A stretch of 36,338 nucleotides of DNA from Bacteriovorax stolpii. GTDB lineage: Bacteria; Bdellovibrionota; UBA2428. Below the pieces are notes generated by a model, which did not search any database, was not told the origin of the DNA, and was given only the letters and a program-made list of their open reading frames with translations. Both the position numbers and the translations under genes were made by a program. The DNA lies in NCBI GenBank assembly GCA_945881775.1, contig CAMCVE010000017.1:1-36338 (forward strand). The letters run 5' to 3'. Each line of letters begins with the position of its first letter. The stretch's first letter is position 1. Shown here piece after piece: positions 24,292 to 31,413 of this stretch.

Positions 24292-25422
24292 CTACTTCGA
24301 AGGGACAGTGTTTGGAAACGCCTCGCCCTCGAGTCTGCGGAATCGAGTCATGGAGTAGTAGAGATCACGCATCGGAGCCATGTGATCCTCAGCATCGCGC
24401 AAGCGAGCGCGCTCGATATGCGTGAGCAGCACGGCGCGTTGGTCATCACTAAGCCCTCCCCAGAGCGTGAGAAACTTCAGCAGGCGGAGATGAGGAGAGG
24501 TCACATACTCGGGTCCCCCCTCGGCGTTCCTTGAATGAATTTTAAGGCGAAAGGGAAGCTCTTCAGAGTGTTTGCGCGCGTACGCCACCGTCCTGTGATG
24601 CTGGTCCATGATCATCACACGGCCATCGGGAAAGAACTCTCCTTCGAAAACCATCTTTTTGAGATTGGGGTCTGCAACATATTCAGCCACGATGCTCGAG
24701 TTTAGGTAGTCCTGAGTGCGGACGATATTTTTAAAAGGCACGCCGACAATGAGGTCGCCACTGGCTTCCGCGCGTAGAACCCGGTAGACCGCGCCGTCAG
24801 GAAATCGAATCTTGCCGTTGTCGACAGCAGCGCTGAAGAACTTGGGGTCTTCAAAAAATTCATCGATTCGCACCATCGAGCGGCGGCGTTCGAGCTCTGT
24901 CTCGGTCTTCTGCCTTTTGGCAGGCGTCCAGGTTTTCACATCTTGGTATTTGCCGAGCAGGCGATCAAAAGAGGCTTGGAGTTCCTTTTCGCTTGGCCGA
25001 CGCCCCAGAATCCGGCGGGAGTACTCTCCAGACAAGAGATCCTCAAAGCTGTACATGCTAGAAGAGGCCCCGAGCGCCCGCAACCTTTCTGCAAGTTCTT
25101 CGGGCGTGATCCAACGATCCCCATAGCGAAAAACCTCTCGAAATTCTTTCTCCGTGAAACGCTCCGCAACCGTCATCCACAAGAGATCATCAACAAGCGC
25201 AACTCCGTGCAGCTCCAGACGGTTCTTGTCGACAACCTGCTGCAAATGAAGCCGAAAGGCTTGGCTGCCTTGAAAAAGAGGGTCCTTCTCATGAGCACTG
25301 CGCGAGAGACCCAGCATCGAGGAGATCGCCGTCTGACAGGCTTCAAATACTCCCGCCTGAGGCGTACGTAGAGGGACAAGAAAAAGTAGAGCGAGCACAA
25401 GCCCGCGGTCGAGCCGAAGCAT
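24292..25422 (-). CDS. secreted hypothetical protein with DQHHRT motif
   Basis: A 376-residue exported protein. The signal peptide spans the run LVLALLFLVPLRTPQAG. The mature protein is charged and mostly helical, with a central beta-rich part (FPDGAVYRVLRAEASGDLIVGV) followed by FFPDGRVMIMDQHHRTVAYA. That last block resembles the D-x-HHR turn of ParB/sulfiredoxin-like folds, but the match is short and not enough to claim activity. It lies between the BamC-like lipoprotein and murD on the same strand (31 bp and 12 bp gaps), suggesting an envelope-biogenesis unit. Function unknown. Confidence 0.6.
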   Translation of the reverse strand: MLRLDRGLVLALLFLVPLRTPQAGVFEACQTAISSMLGLSRSAHEKDPLFQGSQAFRLHLQQVVDKNRLELHGVALVDDLLWMTVAERFTEKEFREVFRYGDRWITPEELAERLRALGASSSMYSFEDLLSGEYSRRILGRRPSEKELQASFDRLLGKYQDVKTWTPAKRQKTETELERRRSMVRIDEFFEDPKFFSAAVDNGKIRFPDGAVYRVLRAEASGDLIVGVPFKNIVRTQDYLNSSIVAEYVADPNLKKMVFEGEFFPDGRVMIMDQHHRTVAYARKHSEELPFRLKIHSRNAEGGPEYVTSPHLRLLKFLTLWGGLSDDQRAVLLTHIERARLRDAEDHMAPMRDLYYSMTRFRRLEGEAFPNTVPSK

Positions 25423-25453
25423 GATCCTTTATCGGCCTATCGGAGCTAAAAAC

Positions 25454-25999
25454 TTACTCTTCAGAAGGGGCGGCGGCGTCCTGGGACTTGCCGCGGCCGC
25501 GCTGAATGGCTTTTTGAATGCGAAGCTTTTGCCCGATGCGGTACAAGAGCACTTGCTCTTCGACCTCGTCCGTGGGGATTCTTGTCCAGTCGGTGACCAG
25601 ATTGCCGTATTTCTCGAGGCGTTTGACGACCTGCACTCGCACGGCACTGCGACCTGTTTGGGAGACGAGGCCTTTCGAAAGACGAATTTCAATTTTGTAG
25701 CGAACTTCGTCCAGAAGCTCAGCTTTCTCGGGATCTTCATAGACCGCAGAATTGAACCAAGCCTGCGTGTATTCGGTTTTGAGTTCTCCCGACTCGCGGC
25801 TTGCGGAAATAATGGAGTAGTTGTCGAGGACTGCGACGGTCGCATTCCAAACTTCATCGTAGGTGGCGACAAAAATCCGAGAAAAAGGCAAATCCACCGG
25901 ACGGGGTGGACCCTTCGCAGACACGCAAGCACCGAGACCAAGTGCGGTCACGAGGAGCACGGCCAGAAGCTGCGAAGATCCCAAAATTCTTTTGATCAT
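25454..25999 (-). CDS. BamC-like lipoprotein
   Basis: A 181-residue lipoprotein whose signal ends LGLGACVS, with the lipidated Cys at residue 25. The mature part FSRIFVATYDEVWNATVAVLDNYSI, followed by the GELKTEYTQ block, resembles the helix-grip domain of BamC/NlpB-type proteins. BamC is an accessory part of the outer-membrane barrel assembly machine; calling it that here is tentative because no other bam gene is in the window. The C-terminal tail is Gln/Arg-rich. It overlaps the preceding secreted-protein gene by 4 bp. Confidence 0.6.
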   Translation of the reverse strand: MIKRILGSSQLLAVLLVTALGLGACVSAKGPPRPVDLPFSRIFVATYDEVWNATVAVLDNYSIISASRESGELKTEYTQAWFNSAVYEDPEKAELLDEVRYKIEIRLSKGLVSQTGRSAVRVQVVKRLEKYGNLVTDWTRIPTDEVEEQVLLYRIGQKLRIQKAIQRGRGKSQDAAAPSEE

Positions 26000-27171
26000 G
26001 GCGTGATGTCTTGCACCTGGAGCTCGGTGGCGCCCGCAAGCGAGGGTCCATTATCGAGATCATCGCCCCCGAGGAGGACAAAAATGAGCTGGCTCTTAAC
26101 AAGCATTGAGGCATCGACTTCGAGACGTCCGTCTTCGACACGCACCCACTTCGAGCTCACGCGAGAGCGCGCAAAGTCGATGAGATGAGAGAGATTCGGG
26201 AAAAAGACGAGAGTGGGATCAAGTTCAGGTTCGCTTGCGGACGACACGGGGTCCTGACGGAAGACCGTGACCCAGCCAGACTTTGCAGCCGGGTTCCAGG
26301 TGATCACGTTGTCCGACTCCCACTTGAGTCCTGAGATCAGCGCGGGCACACCCGACGCCGAGATACGCGAAGCGCGGTTGTAGCTTGGAAACCAAGCGCG
26401 GACGCTCTTGATGTCTTTATTATTGTCCTGGAAAAGAGCCCGCGCGAGCATGAGCTTCGAGAGCCCCGTGAAGCTCGTTGATTTCATGACAAACGATGCC
26501 TCGGGAAGCGTGTCTAGATCAGAGACGAGCCAGCGACCCGTCGGGGTTTCTTCAAGATTCACCGCGAGGTCCATTTCCTTTGCCGCAGGAGCGGCTCGAG
26601 ACCATGAGACGTTGGAGCTGCGCGGACGATCGCGATTGAGCCCCAGATCGATCGTGCGTTCGCGCGTCCAGTCGCGAGCCCCGTGATATCCCAGCTGACC
26701 AAACTTGATGAGTTTCAGGATCTCAGACGTGGGCGCCTTCTTGCGAGCCTTGTCGGCGAGATCCGAGAACGGTCCACGCATCGACAAGACAAAAAGTTCT
26801 TTGGGCTCGCCGGGCTCCATCAGCAGCGTGAAGCTGTCTTTGCGGAGCGTGACGGGAATGATGCCGTAGCGTTCTTTTTGCTCGGGAACATGCAGATTGC
26901 CGGGAACTTCGGTTTCGATGGGTCCGGCTTTCATGTTCTCATTGGGAGCAAAGAGCGAAGTGAAATCAAAACTGAGAATTTGCTCTTCGGTGAGGGTGGG
27001 CATAACGACCGAAACGTCGGCCCAGCCGTCGCGTTCCAGCGTCGCGTAACCCGAAACCTTGCCTTGGACCTTCTGAGCGGCCTCAGGAGCCGATTCGGAC
27101 TGCACTGGGGCGACAATCGCCCCCAGAAGCACGGGCACCGAAAAACGGCGCAAAGAATTGAAAATGTTCAT
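25996..27171 (-). CDS. secreted hypothetical protein
   Basis: A 391-residue exported protein. The start at 27171 is chosen because GGGGAGGGG lies just before it and a signal peptide (MNIFNSLRRFSVPVLLGAIV) follows at once. The mature part has an N-terminal beta region (VSGYATLERDGWADVSVV), a middle helical stretch, and a C-terminal beta-sandwich-like half (WVTVFRQDPVSS, LDPTLVFFPNLSHL). It reads like a periplasmic or surface protein, possibly binding ligand through repeated beta domains. No family was recognised. It opens the unit leading to the BamC-like lipoprotein and murD/murF. Confidence 0.6.
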   Translation of the reverse strand: MNIFNSLRRFSVPVLLGAIVAPVQSESAPEAAQKVQGKVSGYATLERDGWADVSVVMPTLTEEQILSFDFTSLFAPNENMKAGPIETEVPGNLHVPEQKERYGIIPVTLRKDSFTLLMEPGEPKELFVLSMRGPFSDLADKARKKAPTSEILKLIKFGQLGYHGARDWTRERTIDLGLNRDRPRSSNVSWSRAAPAAKEMDLAVNLEETPTGRWLVSDLDTLPEASFVMKSTSFTGLSKLMLARALFQDNNKDIKSVRAWFPSYNRASRISASGVPALISGLKWESDNVITWNPAAKSGWVTVFRQDPVSSASEPELDPTLVFFPNLSHLIDFARSRVSSKWVRVEDGRLEVDASMLVKSQLIFVLLGGDDLDNGPSLAGATELQVQDITP

Positions 27172-27212
27172 GAAGACCCCTCCCCAAATCACTATAATAC
27201 AGCTCTGGCCAC

Positions 27213-27241
27213 TTGCCCAATGCGGGCACGTTTGTTAGCAC
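27213..27241 (+). promoter_or_regulatory. possible promoter of the tRNA gene
   Basis: TTGCCC at 27213-27218 and TAGCAC at 27236-27241 are 17 bp apart and lie 19 bp before the first tRNA base. Both hexamers are only partial matches to a sigma-70 consensus. A perfect TATAAT at 27193-27198 lacks a matching upstream box and is further away. Confidence 0.3.
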
Positions 27242-27259
27242 AGCGTGGTAAATCCAAAT

Positions 27260-27336
27260 GCCTGGGTAGCTCAGATGGTTAGAGCGTGGGATTCATAACC
27301 CCAAGGTCGGCGGTTCGATCCCGCCTTCAGGCACCA
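27260..27336 (+). tRNA. tRNA-Met (anticodon CAT); tRNA-Ile2 possible
   Basis: A 77-base cloverleaf. Acceptor GCCTGGG pairs with TTCAGGC (two G-T pairs), then discriminator A and encoded CCA at 27334-27336. The D-stem is GCTC/GAGC. The anticodon loop TTCATAA has CAT at 27294-27296, on a stem with one A-C mismatch next to the loop. The T-arm is GGCGG TTCGATC CCGCC. CAT can belong to elongator Met or to lysidine-modified Ile2; the body looks more like elongator Met. The 3' end borders the island, so it is the likely integration target. Confidence 0.93.
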
Positions 27337-27426
27337 TTTTACTTTGTCCTTCTTGTACTCCGTTCAACAAACACCCAATACTCCAAACCTTTTTTAACCG
27401 GAGCTGGCGTAACTCAGATCTGAAAT

Positions 27427-27440
27427 CATTTCGCGAAATG
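27427..27440. repeat. 14-bp perfect palindrome near the tRNA end
   Basis: CATTTCGCGAAATG is its own reverse complement. A second short palindrome, GAAATTTC, follows at 27445-27452. Together with the phased repeats just downstream this makes a compact block in the otherwise gene-free 27337-27639 stretch, which fits protein binding sites for a recombinase or repressor. Confidence 0.5.
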
Positions 27441-27456
27441 TCGTGAAATTTCGTCA

Positions 27457-27486
27457 GATCGCTACCGATTGCTACGTGATCGCTAC
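27457..27486. repeat. three direct repeats GATYGCTAC, one helical turn apart
   Basis: GATCGCTAC at 27457, GATTGCTAC at 27467 and GATCGCTAC at 27478 start 10 and 11 bp apart, so all three lie on the same face of the helix. They are 121-150 bp beyond the tRNA end, in a region without a convincing gene. Arm-type integrase sites or repressor/iteron boxes are the natural candidates. Confidence 0.55.
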
Positions 27487-27639
27487 GTCGTTGAGGCCAG
27501 GTTTTCAGAGATATTGCGAGGTGCTTTTTGTTTTTCCGCGTTCCAGTTTGTTCAACCATGGTTTTGGGTAGGAAGTCCGTTTCTTCAGATTTGTTTCCCC
27601 CATTTCACATCGTAGCTTTTAATTCTAGAGTGGAGAGAT

Positions 27640-28383
27640 ATGTCATCACCGTCACTAAGCCATCCACCCATTATTCAAACGGTGTTCGGAATTAAGTGGG
27701 TCAAGACGCTATCCCCCGCTCAGCTATTACAGCTCTCAGAAAGATATAAGCCCAGCTTCCCTGGGCAAAAGAAGAAGTTTGAATACAAACAATCGATTAA
27801 TCCAGATGCTTCAGCAAAACTGCCGCCACCGTTGATTCGTGATATGGGATTCGTTCTTTCATCGACCGATTCTAAGAGAAGCTTGTTGTTGCTTGAGGAC
27901 TCGTTGGCTTTTTCAATAGGCGGCCCCTATTCCGACTGGGATGTCGCAATCGACCAATTTTATAAAACTATCTCTGTTGCAAGCGACATTCTTAACGACT
28001 TGCAGGTTCAGGGTTTTTTTACCCGTTTCGTGAACCTAATCACGTGTGAACAGCCATTTTCGGTCGAAACCTACTTTAAATTCAATCCTTTTGTCCCATT
28101 AGGAGAAAGGAAAGTGCGCATTCGTGGGCTCAGCACCGCTTATTCCCTACAGTCGGTAACTATTCCAAGCCTAGGAGCTACTGTTCGTCTTTTCGAAAAA
28201 TCTATTTCACCTATTTCGGTCGATTTCGTATGCGACATAGAAATTAACAAGACCCTTACCATGTTGTGCGCTACTCTAATTAGTGACAAGCCACGTTTTG
28301 AAGAGATCAGAAGTTTTAAAAATGACATTTTCTTCGGAAGCTTCACCGATACCCTCTTAGACCAATTTGGGATAAAGAGATAA
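27640..28383 (+). CDS. TIGR04255-like protein
   Basis: A 247-residue protein. The opening PPIIQTVFGIKW, the central block LAFSIGGPYSDWDVAIDQFY followed by VQGFFTRFVNLI, and the later alternating strands resemble the sporadically distributed TIGR04255 family, whose molecular role is not established. There is no signal peptide or membrane segment. It is the first gene of a cassette with the next two, only 3 bp before the second. AT-rich codon use differs from the core. The family name is a judgement from short motifs and should be treated as probable only. Confidence 0.55.
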   Translation: MSSPSLSHPPIIQTVFGIKWVKTLSPAQLLQLSERYKPSFPGQKKKFEYKQSINPDASAKLPPPLIRDMGFVLSSTDSKRSLLLLEDSLAFSIGGPYSDWDVAIDQFYKTISVASDILNDLQVQGFFTRFVNLITCEQPFSVETYFKFNPFVPLGERKVRIRGLSTAYSLQSVTIPSLGATVRLFEKSISPISVDFVCDIEINKTLTMLCATLISDKPRFEEIRSFKNDIFFGSFTDTLLDQFGIKR

Positions 28384-28386
28384 ATA

Positions 28387-28878
28387 ATGGAATATGCACC
28401 GAACCAGAGAGCACCGTTCGAATTCAGGTTAACCAAGGACCCGCTCGAACAACTTTTAGACTATCGGCCCGAAAGTTATCAATTTTTAAATGAACGTGGT
28501 GACTCGCGGCCTTTAGGTATGATCGCAGAGCTTGTCGCCAATGAAATTGAATCTGACAGCCACTCTCTAGATTCCCCAGATATCCAAAAAATTGTCGCAC
28601 AAATTGACGTGTTCTTTGAGTCTTTGCCGATCGCTTTAACTCTAAATCAGGTTAGTTACGATGACCCTTTGGATGGGATCTCTTGCGAATTCCGCGATTC
28701 AGGTAAAGAGACGATTCTAACCTTTAAAGGCGACGAAAAAATAATTTACTCTTCTTTAGACGGGAGCGGCATTCAATATGGTGTGGCGATTGACGCGAGC
28801 AAAAAGATTTCTCAAGCTCTGCTATCCATTCTCGCGGCTCATAACGAAACTGGCAAACGCCTCATTTCTCAAAACTAG
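28387..28878 (+). CDS. hypothetical cassette protein
   Basis: A 163-residue soluble protein with no recognised family. The N-terminal half is acidic and mixed; residues about 85-140 form beta-strand-like runs (ISCEFRDSGKETILTFKGDE). It follows the TIGR04255-like gene by 3 bp and so is probably cotranslated, perhaps as a partner protein. Its end overlaps the next frame by 101 bp, which is unusual. Confidence 0.55.
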   Translation: MEYAPNQRAPFEFRLTKDPLEQLLDYRPESYQFLNERGDSRPLGMIAELVANEIESDSHSLDSPDIQKIVAQIDVFFESLPIALTLNQVSYDDPLDGISCEFRDSGKETILTFKGDEKIIYSSLDGSGIQYGVAIDASKKISQALLSILAAHNETGKRLISQN

Positions 28879-29314
28879 ATACCTTGCCGCTGACTCAACT
28901 CTTGCCAGATTTTGCGATAATTCGAAATTTCTTCGCGCAACCGGCGCTCACTGGCGAGTCTTTTCGTGGAACAAGAAGTTCCCATTTGAACTCTCATTTT
29001 ATTCCATCGCCGGATTAACTCTTGGTGAGATACGACAACTTTCCTGCAGATTCATCGAATTCTACACACAAAAGAAATCAATTGGGCATGCGCATAATTC
29101 CATGGTCAACTACGAAATCGCATTGGACAAATTCGGTATGGCTGAAAAACGAATGTCCAATGTAATATTTGAATCTTTTCCGATACCCCACCATCGCCAC
29201 GTGAATCTTCGCTGCATGGGAGAAGCCTTTGACCAGGCCAGGTGCCAAGTACTTGCGAGTCATTCAGAGGTAACTCTATACACCGACCGCGTTACCGACC
29301 CTCAAAATACCTAG
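28778..29314 (+). CDS. hypothetical cassette protein, start uncertain
   Basis: A 178-codon frame with no recognised family, offset by +1 from the previous gene and overlapping its last 101 bp. The only starts before the non-overlapping part are ATG 28778, GTG 28781 and TTG 28790. Residues from about 30 onward (LARFCDNSKFLRATG, FPFELSFYSIAGLTLGEI) look like ordinary protein, whereas the overlapped N-terminal piece is Arg/Lys/Leu-rich and less protein-like. Either a genuinely overlapping gene, or the second half of the preceding gene after a frameshift. Confidence 0.45.
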   Translation: MVWRLTRAKRFLKLCYPFSRLITKLANASFLKTRYLAADSTLARFCDNSKFLRATGAHWRVFSWNKKFPFELSFYSIAGLTLGEIRQLSCRFIEFYTQKKSIGHAHNSMVNYEIALDKFGMAEKRMSNVIFESFPIPHHRHVNLRCMGEAFDQARCQVLASHSEVTLYTDRVTDPQNT

Positions 29315-29445
29315 CCACTGATCTATTCCTAGGGTCACTCTAGACACCTGGAAACGTCCAAGCCTTCGTCATCTGCGTTCTTCACGTGCATCGCTTGCCG
29401 CTTCTGCCGTAGATCGAGCACCACCCATCGAACCCGACTGAAAAT

Positions 29446-29919
29446 TCAATCTCCACATCTAACGACAATTACTCGGTGGGAGGGTTTCTTCGGATCCGTC
29501 CGAACGATATTCAACCTAAGCTCGGTCTCGTTGTTCGTATTCTTCCCGCATGTAATTCCAGTCGAAGCTTCTGGAATGAAATTCTTGGACTCCACTTTTA
29601 CTGAATTTATCGAGCAACTCAAATTGACCCTAGAGGTGCCTTTACCCGTGGGAGTAGCTTCCAAATCACAAATCCAAGGCGCAGTTTCGGTGGCGGGGTC
29701 AACTGGAATAGTTTCGAAGTACTCAAATTCACTATTCCACTTTCCAACGCAACCCGGGAAGGTTTTTTGGATCTTGGTATCTTTGTCCATGTACACGGTG
29801 AGACTGAAAGGGGGACAACCTTTTTGCGTTTTTTCCGCAGCAATCAAGGGAAGTGAAAGGAAGAGGCCGATAAGAAAAATCACGAAAAACTCCAACTTGA
29901 AAATCATAGGATTGAACAA
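29446..29919 (-). CDS. secreted Cys-rich hypothetical protein
   Basis: A 157-residue exported protein. A signal peptide covers FFVIFLIGLFLSLPLIAA, and the mature part has six Cys, consistent with disulfides in the periplasm. The listed start is TTG at 29919; ATG at 29907 is also possible, and GGAG lies upstream of both. It is isolated, with 131 bp before it and 374 bp after it that hold no clear gene. Function unknown. Confidence 0.55.
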   Translation of the reverse strand: MFNPMIFKLEFFVIFLIGLFLSLPLIAAEKTQKGCPPFSLTVYMDKDTKIQKTFPGCVGKWNSEFEYFETIPVDPATETAPWICDLEATPTGKGTSRVNLSCSINSVKVESKNFIPEASTGITCGKNTNNETELRLNIVRTDPKKPSHRVIVVRCGD

Positions 29920-30293
29920 TAACTCCTACAGCGTCGACTGTCTCTAGACGCCCAGCGAGCTGCTTACCCAACACTTATGGACCGCCAAGTCTGCCGGATC
30001 CGACTAAACCGGAGGATACACGAGCCCGTTGCTTCGGGATTCGGACAACAATGGCGTCTCAGATGATTCAGACTAACCAAATGTCCTGCATCACAACTTC
30101 ATTGTGTTGGTCGATAAATCTAAAGCCAGCGACTATTTTCAATCTCGTTCCTACATTTCAAGGTCACAACGGTGATCAAGAGCTTTTACAGATTAAAAAT
30201 TTCTTCAGAGCAAAAACGCGAGACATTGGAACCACAGGACACTGAATGGTGTCTGCTTAATCAACGTTTAGCAATAAACGTGTGGACCCATAT
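29920..30293. other. gene-poor stretch
   Basis: No convincing coding frame is visible. A short plus-strand frame at 30051-30245 has no ribosome site and no recognisable protein features. A 7-bp inverted repeat ACGTTTA / TAAACGT with loop GCAA lies near 30264-30281, just past the end of the CHC2 gene, and could be a weak terminator for it, although no T run follows. Confidence 0.4.
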
Positions 30294-30644
30294 CTACTGC
30301 TTTGGAAGGTGATCCAGGTGGCTGATCGCATCCTTAGCATTGAAGCCGTGCATCAGCCTCAAGTACTCAAATATGTCCCCGCCCCTCTGACATCCGTAAC
30401 AATAGAAGAGCTTTGATTCTTTGTTCACGTTAAGTGAATCTACGTTGTTATCCGGATCTGAAAGGGGGCGATCATCTTTGAAGCGATCACGTCGATCTTG
30501 CTCAGAAGAATGGTCTGGGAACGGACACTTCCCCCTAAAACCCTCTGACACTGGGTGCATAACCGTATCCTTCGAAATGCAGGTAGCTAGGTCATACTGG
30601 GTGCGAATTCTCTCCAGTTCAAATGGATCTATGTTTGATGTCAT
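30294..30644 (-). CDS. stand-alone CHC2-type zinc-finger protein (DnaG-like)
   Basis: A 116-residue protein resembling only the zinc-binding domain of DnaG-type primases. The ligands are Cys40 and His45 in CPFPDH and Cys82 and Cys85 in FYCYGCQRGGDIFEYL, followed by a helix like that of the CHC2 fold. Compared with DnaG (C-x2-H-x17-C-x2-C) the first pair is wider and about 20 residues are inserted between the pairs. No TOPRIM or helicase part follows. Such proteins occur on plasmids and integrative elements and may help priming or bind DNA. AAAGG lies upstream of the ATG. Confidence 0.72.
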   Translation of the reverse strand: MTSNIDPFELERIRTQYDLATCISKDTVMHPVSEGFRGKCPFPDHSSEQDRRDRFKDDRPLSDPDNNVDSLNVNKESKLFYCYGCQRGGDIFEYLRLMHGFNAKDAISHLDHLPKQ

Positions 30645-30838
30645 CTTATGATTTACCTTTCGAGTTTGGGCGGGCCTGGGTTTCGAAATTCAGATTCACA
30701 TGATCACGGGTTCACATTTAAGAATGATGCGAGCAAATTGGGATTCTCCAACCGTGATTGAAGTATTCTCAAATCGACCAGCCTCTTTGCTGCGGGCACC
30801 AACGCCGCCCCATGAACTCACAATATGATTTGGCGCGT

Positions 30839-30930
30839 TATAAGTCAAGTACTTTTAGCACTTATAGATGTTAAATTGTGACCATTAGACTGTTTTTTCA
30901 ATTAAAAGCTTATTTTTCTGGACACTTATA
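30839..30930. promoter_or_regulatory. candidate operator: three ACTTATA half-sites before the XRE gene
   Basis: TATAAGT at 30839-30845 and ACTTATA at 30860-30866 form an inverted repeat with a 14-bp spacer. The 8-mer CACTTATA occurs at 30859-30866 and again at 30923-30930, 27 bp before the XRE start codon. The surrounding DNA is very AT-rich and should hold the XRE promoter. Self-repression by the XRE protein is a reasonable inference. Confidence 0.45.
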
Positions 30931-30957
30931 CCGATCAGCCCCCATGGAGACAACGGC

Positions 30958-31308
30958 GTGAAGAAGACGAAAGCCAGCGAAAAGGAATTCTCTATTGCCG
31001 ATAGAGTTAAGTACCTGCGGAACTTAAGACAACTCTCGCAAGCAGAACTCGCGCGCATAAGTGGCGCATCGCAAGCCACCGTGGCGCAAATTGAATCCGG
31101 TCGCAAGGATCCTTCGGTAACCACGCTCAAGAAGCTCGCCAGTGCGCTGGATGTGACGGTTGGAGTCTTCTTCTCGACCGACAATGTTCATGTTTTTGAC
31201 ATGGTCCGCTTGCGCCGGAAGTACAAGAAGCCCGAAGAATTAAATCCCACAGTGTATCGAGCGCTAGACCAAGTGATTCGGTACGCGAAGGATATTGGGT
31301 TTTTGTGA
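30958..31308 (+). CDS. XRE-family helix-turn-helix regulator
   Basis: A 116-residue DNA-binding protein. Residues about 14-68 form a clear XRE helix-turn-helix (LRQLSQAELARISGASQATV followed by AQIESGRKDPSVTTLKKLA). A C-terminal extension (VRLRRKYKKPEELNPTVYRA) may mediate dimerisation. The start is GTG at 30958, supported by GGAG nine bases upstream. A rho-independent terminator follows the stop. It converges on the zinc-ribbon nuclease gene. In mobile elements such proteins usually control lysogeny-like or transfer decisions. Confidence 0.88.
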   Translation: MKKTKASEKEFSIADRVKYLRNLRQLSQAELARISGASQATVAQIESGRKDPSVTTLKKLASALDVTVGVFFSTDNVHVFDMVRLRRKYKKPEELNPTVYRALDQVIRYAKDIGFL

Positions 31309-31344
31309 GATTTGAGAGATAAGTCGCCAAGGCCCGTTTCGAAC

Positions 31345-31384
31345 AGTGCCCAGGGTTGAAAGAATTATGACCCTTGGCACTTTT
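31345..31384 (+). terminator. rho-independent terminator after the XRE gene
   Basis: Bases 31345-31356 pair with 31370-31381 (11 of 12 pairs) around a 13-base loop, and TTTT ends the stem at 31381-31384. It lies 37 bp past the XRE stop and 30 bp before the converging nuclease stop. Confidence 0.7.
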
Positions 31385-31413
31385 CCATGCGAGCTTTAAG
31401 GGGTCAGCACGGC

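Noticed and set aside
27193-27198. Perfect TATAAT upstream of the tRNA
   Set aside because: It is over 60 bp before the tRNA and has no suitable upstream hexamer; it may instead belong to the minus-strand gene's control region.
27293-27559. Minus-strand frame ending GGIEPPTLGL
   Set aside because: Its end is the antisense translation of the tRNA; this string is a well-known annotation artefact, and the rest of the frame shows no family features.
30051-30245. 64-codon plus-strand frame in the island gap
   Set aside because: No ribosome site, no domain, no signal peptide and no neighbour to which it is coupled.
30264-30281. Hairpin ACGTTTA / TAAACGT as terminator of the CHC2 gene
   Set aside because: The stem is short and AT-rich, and no run of T follows in the direction of transcription, so it is not called as a terminator.
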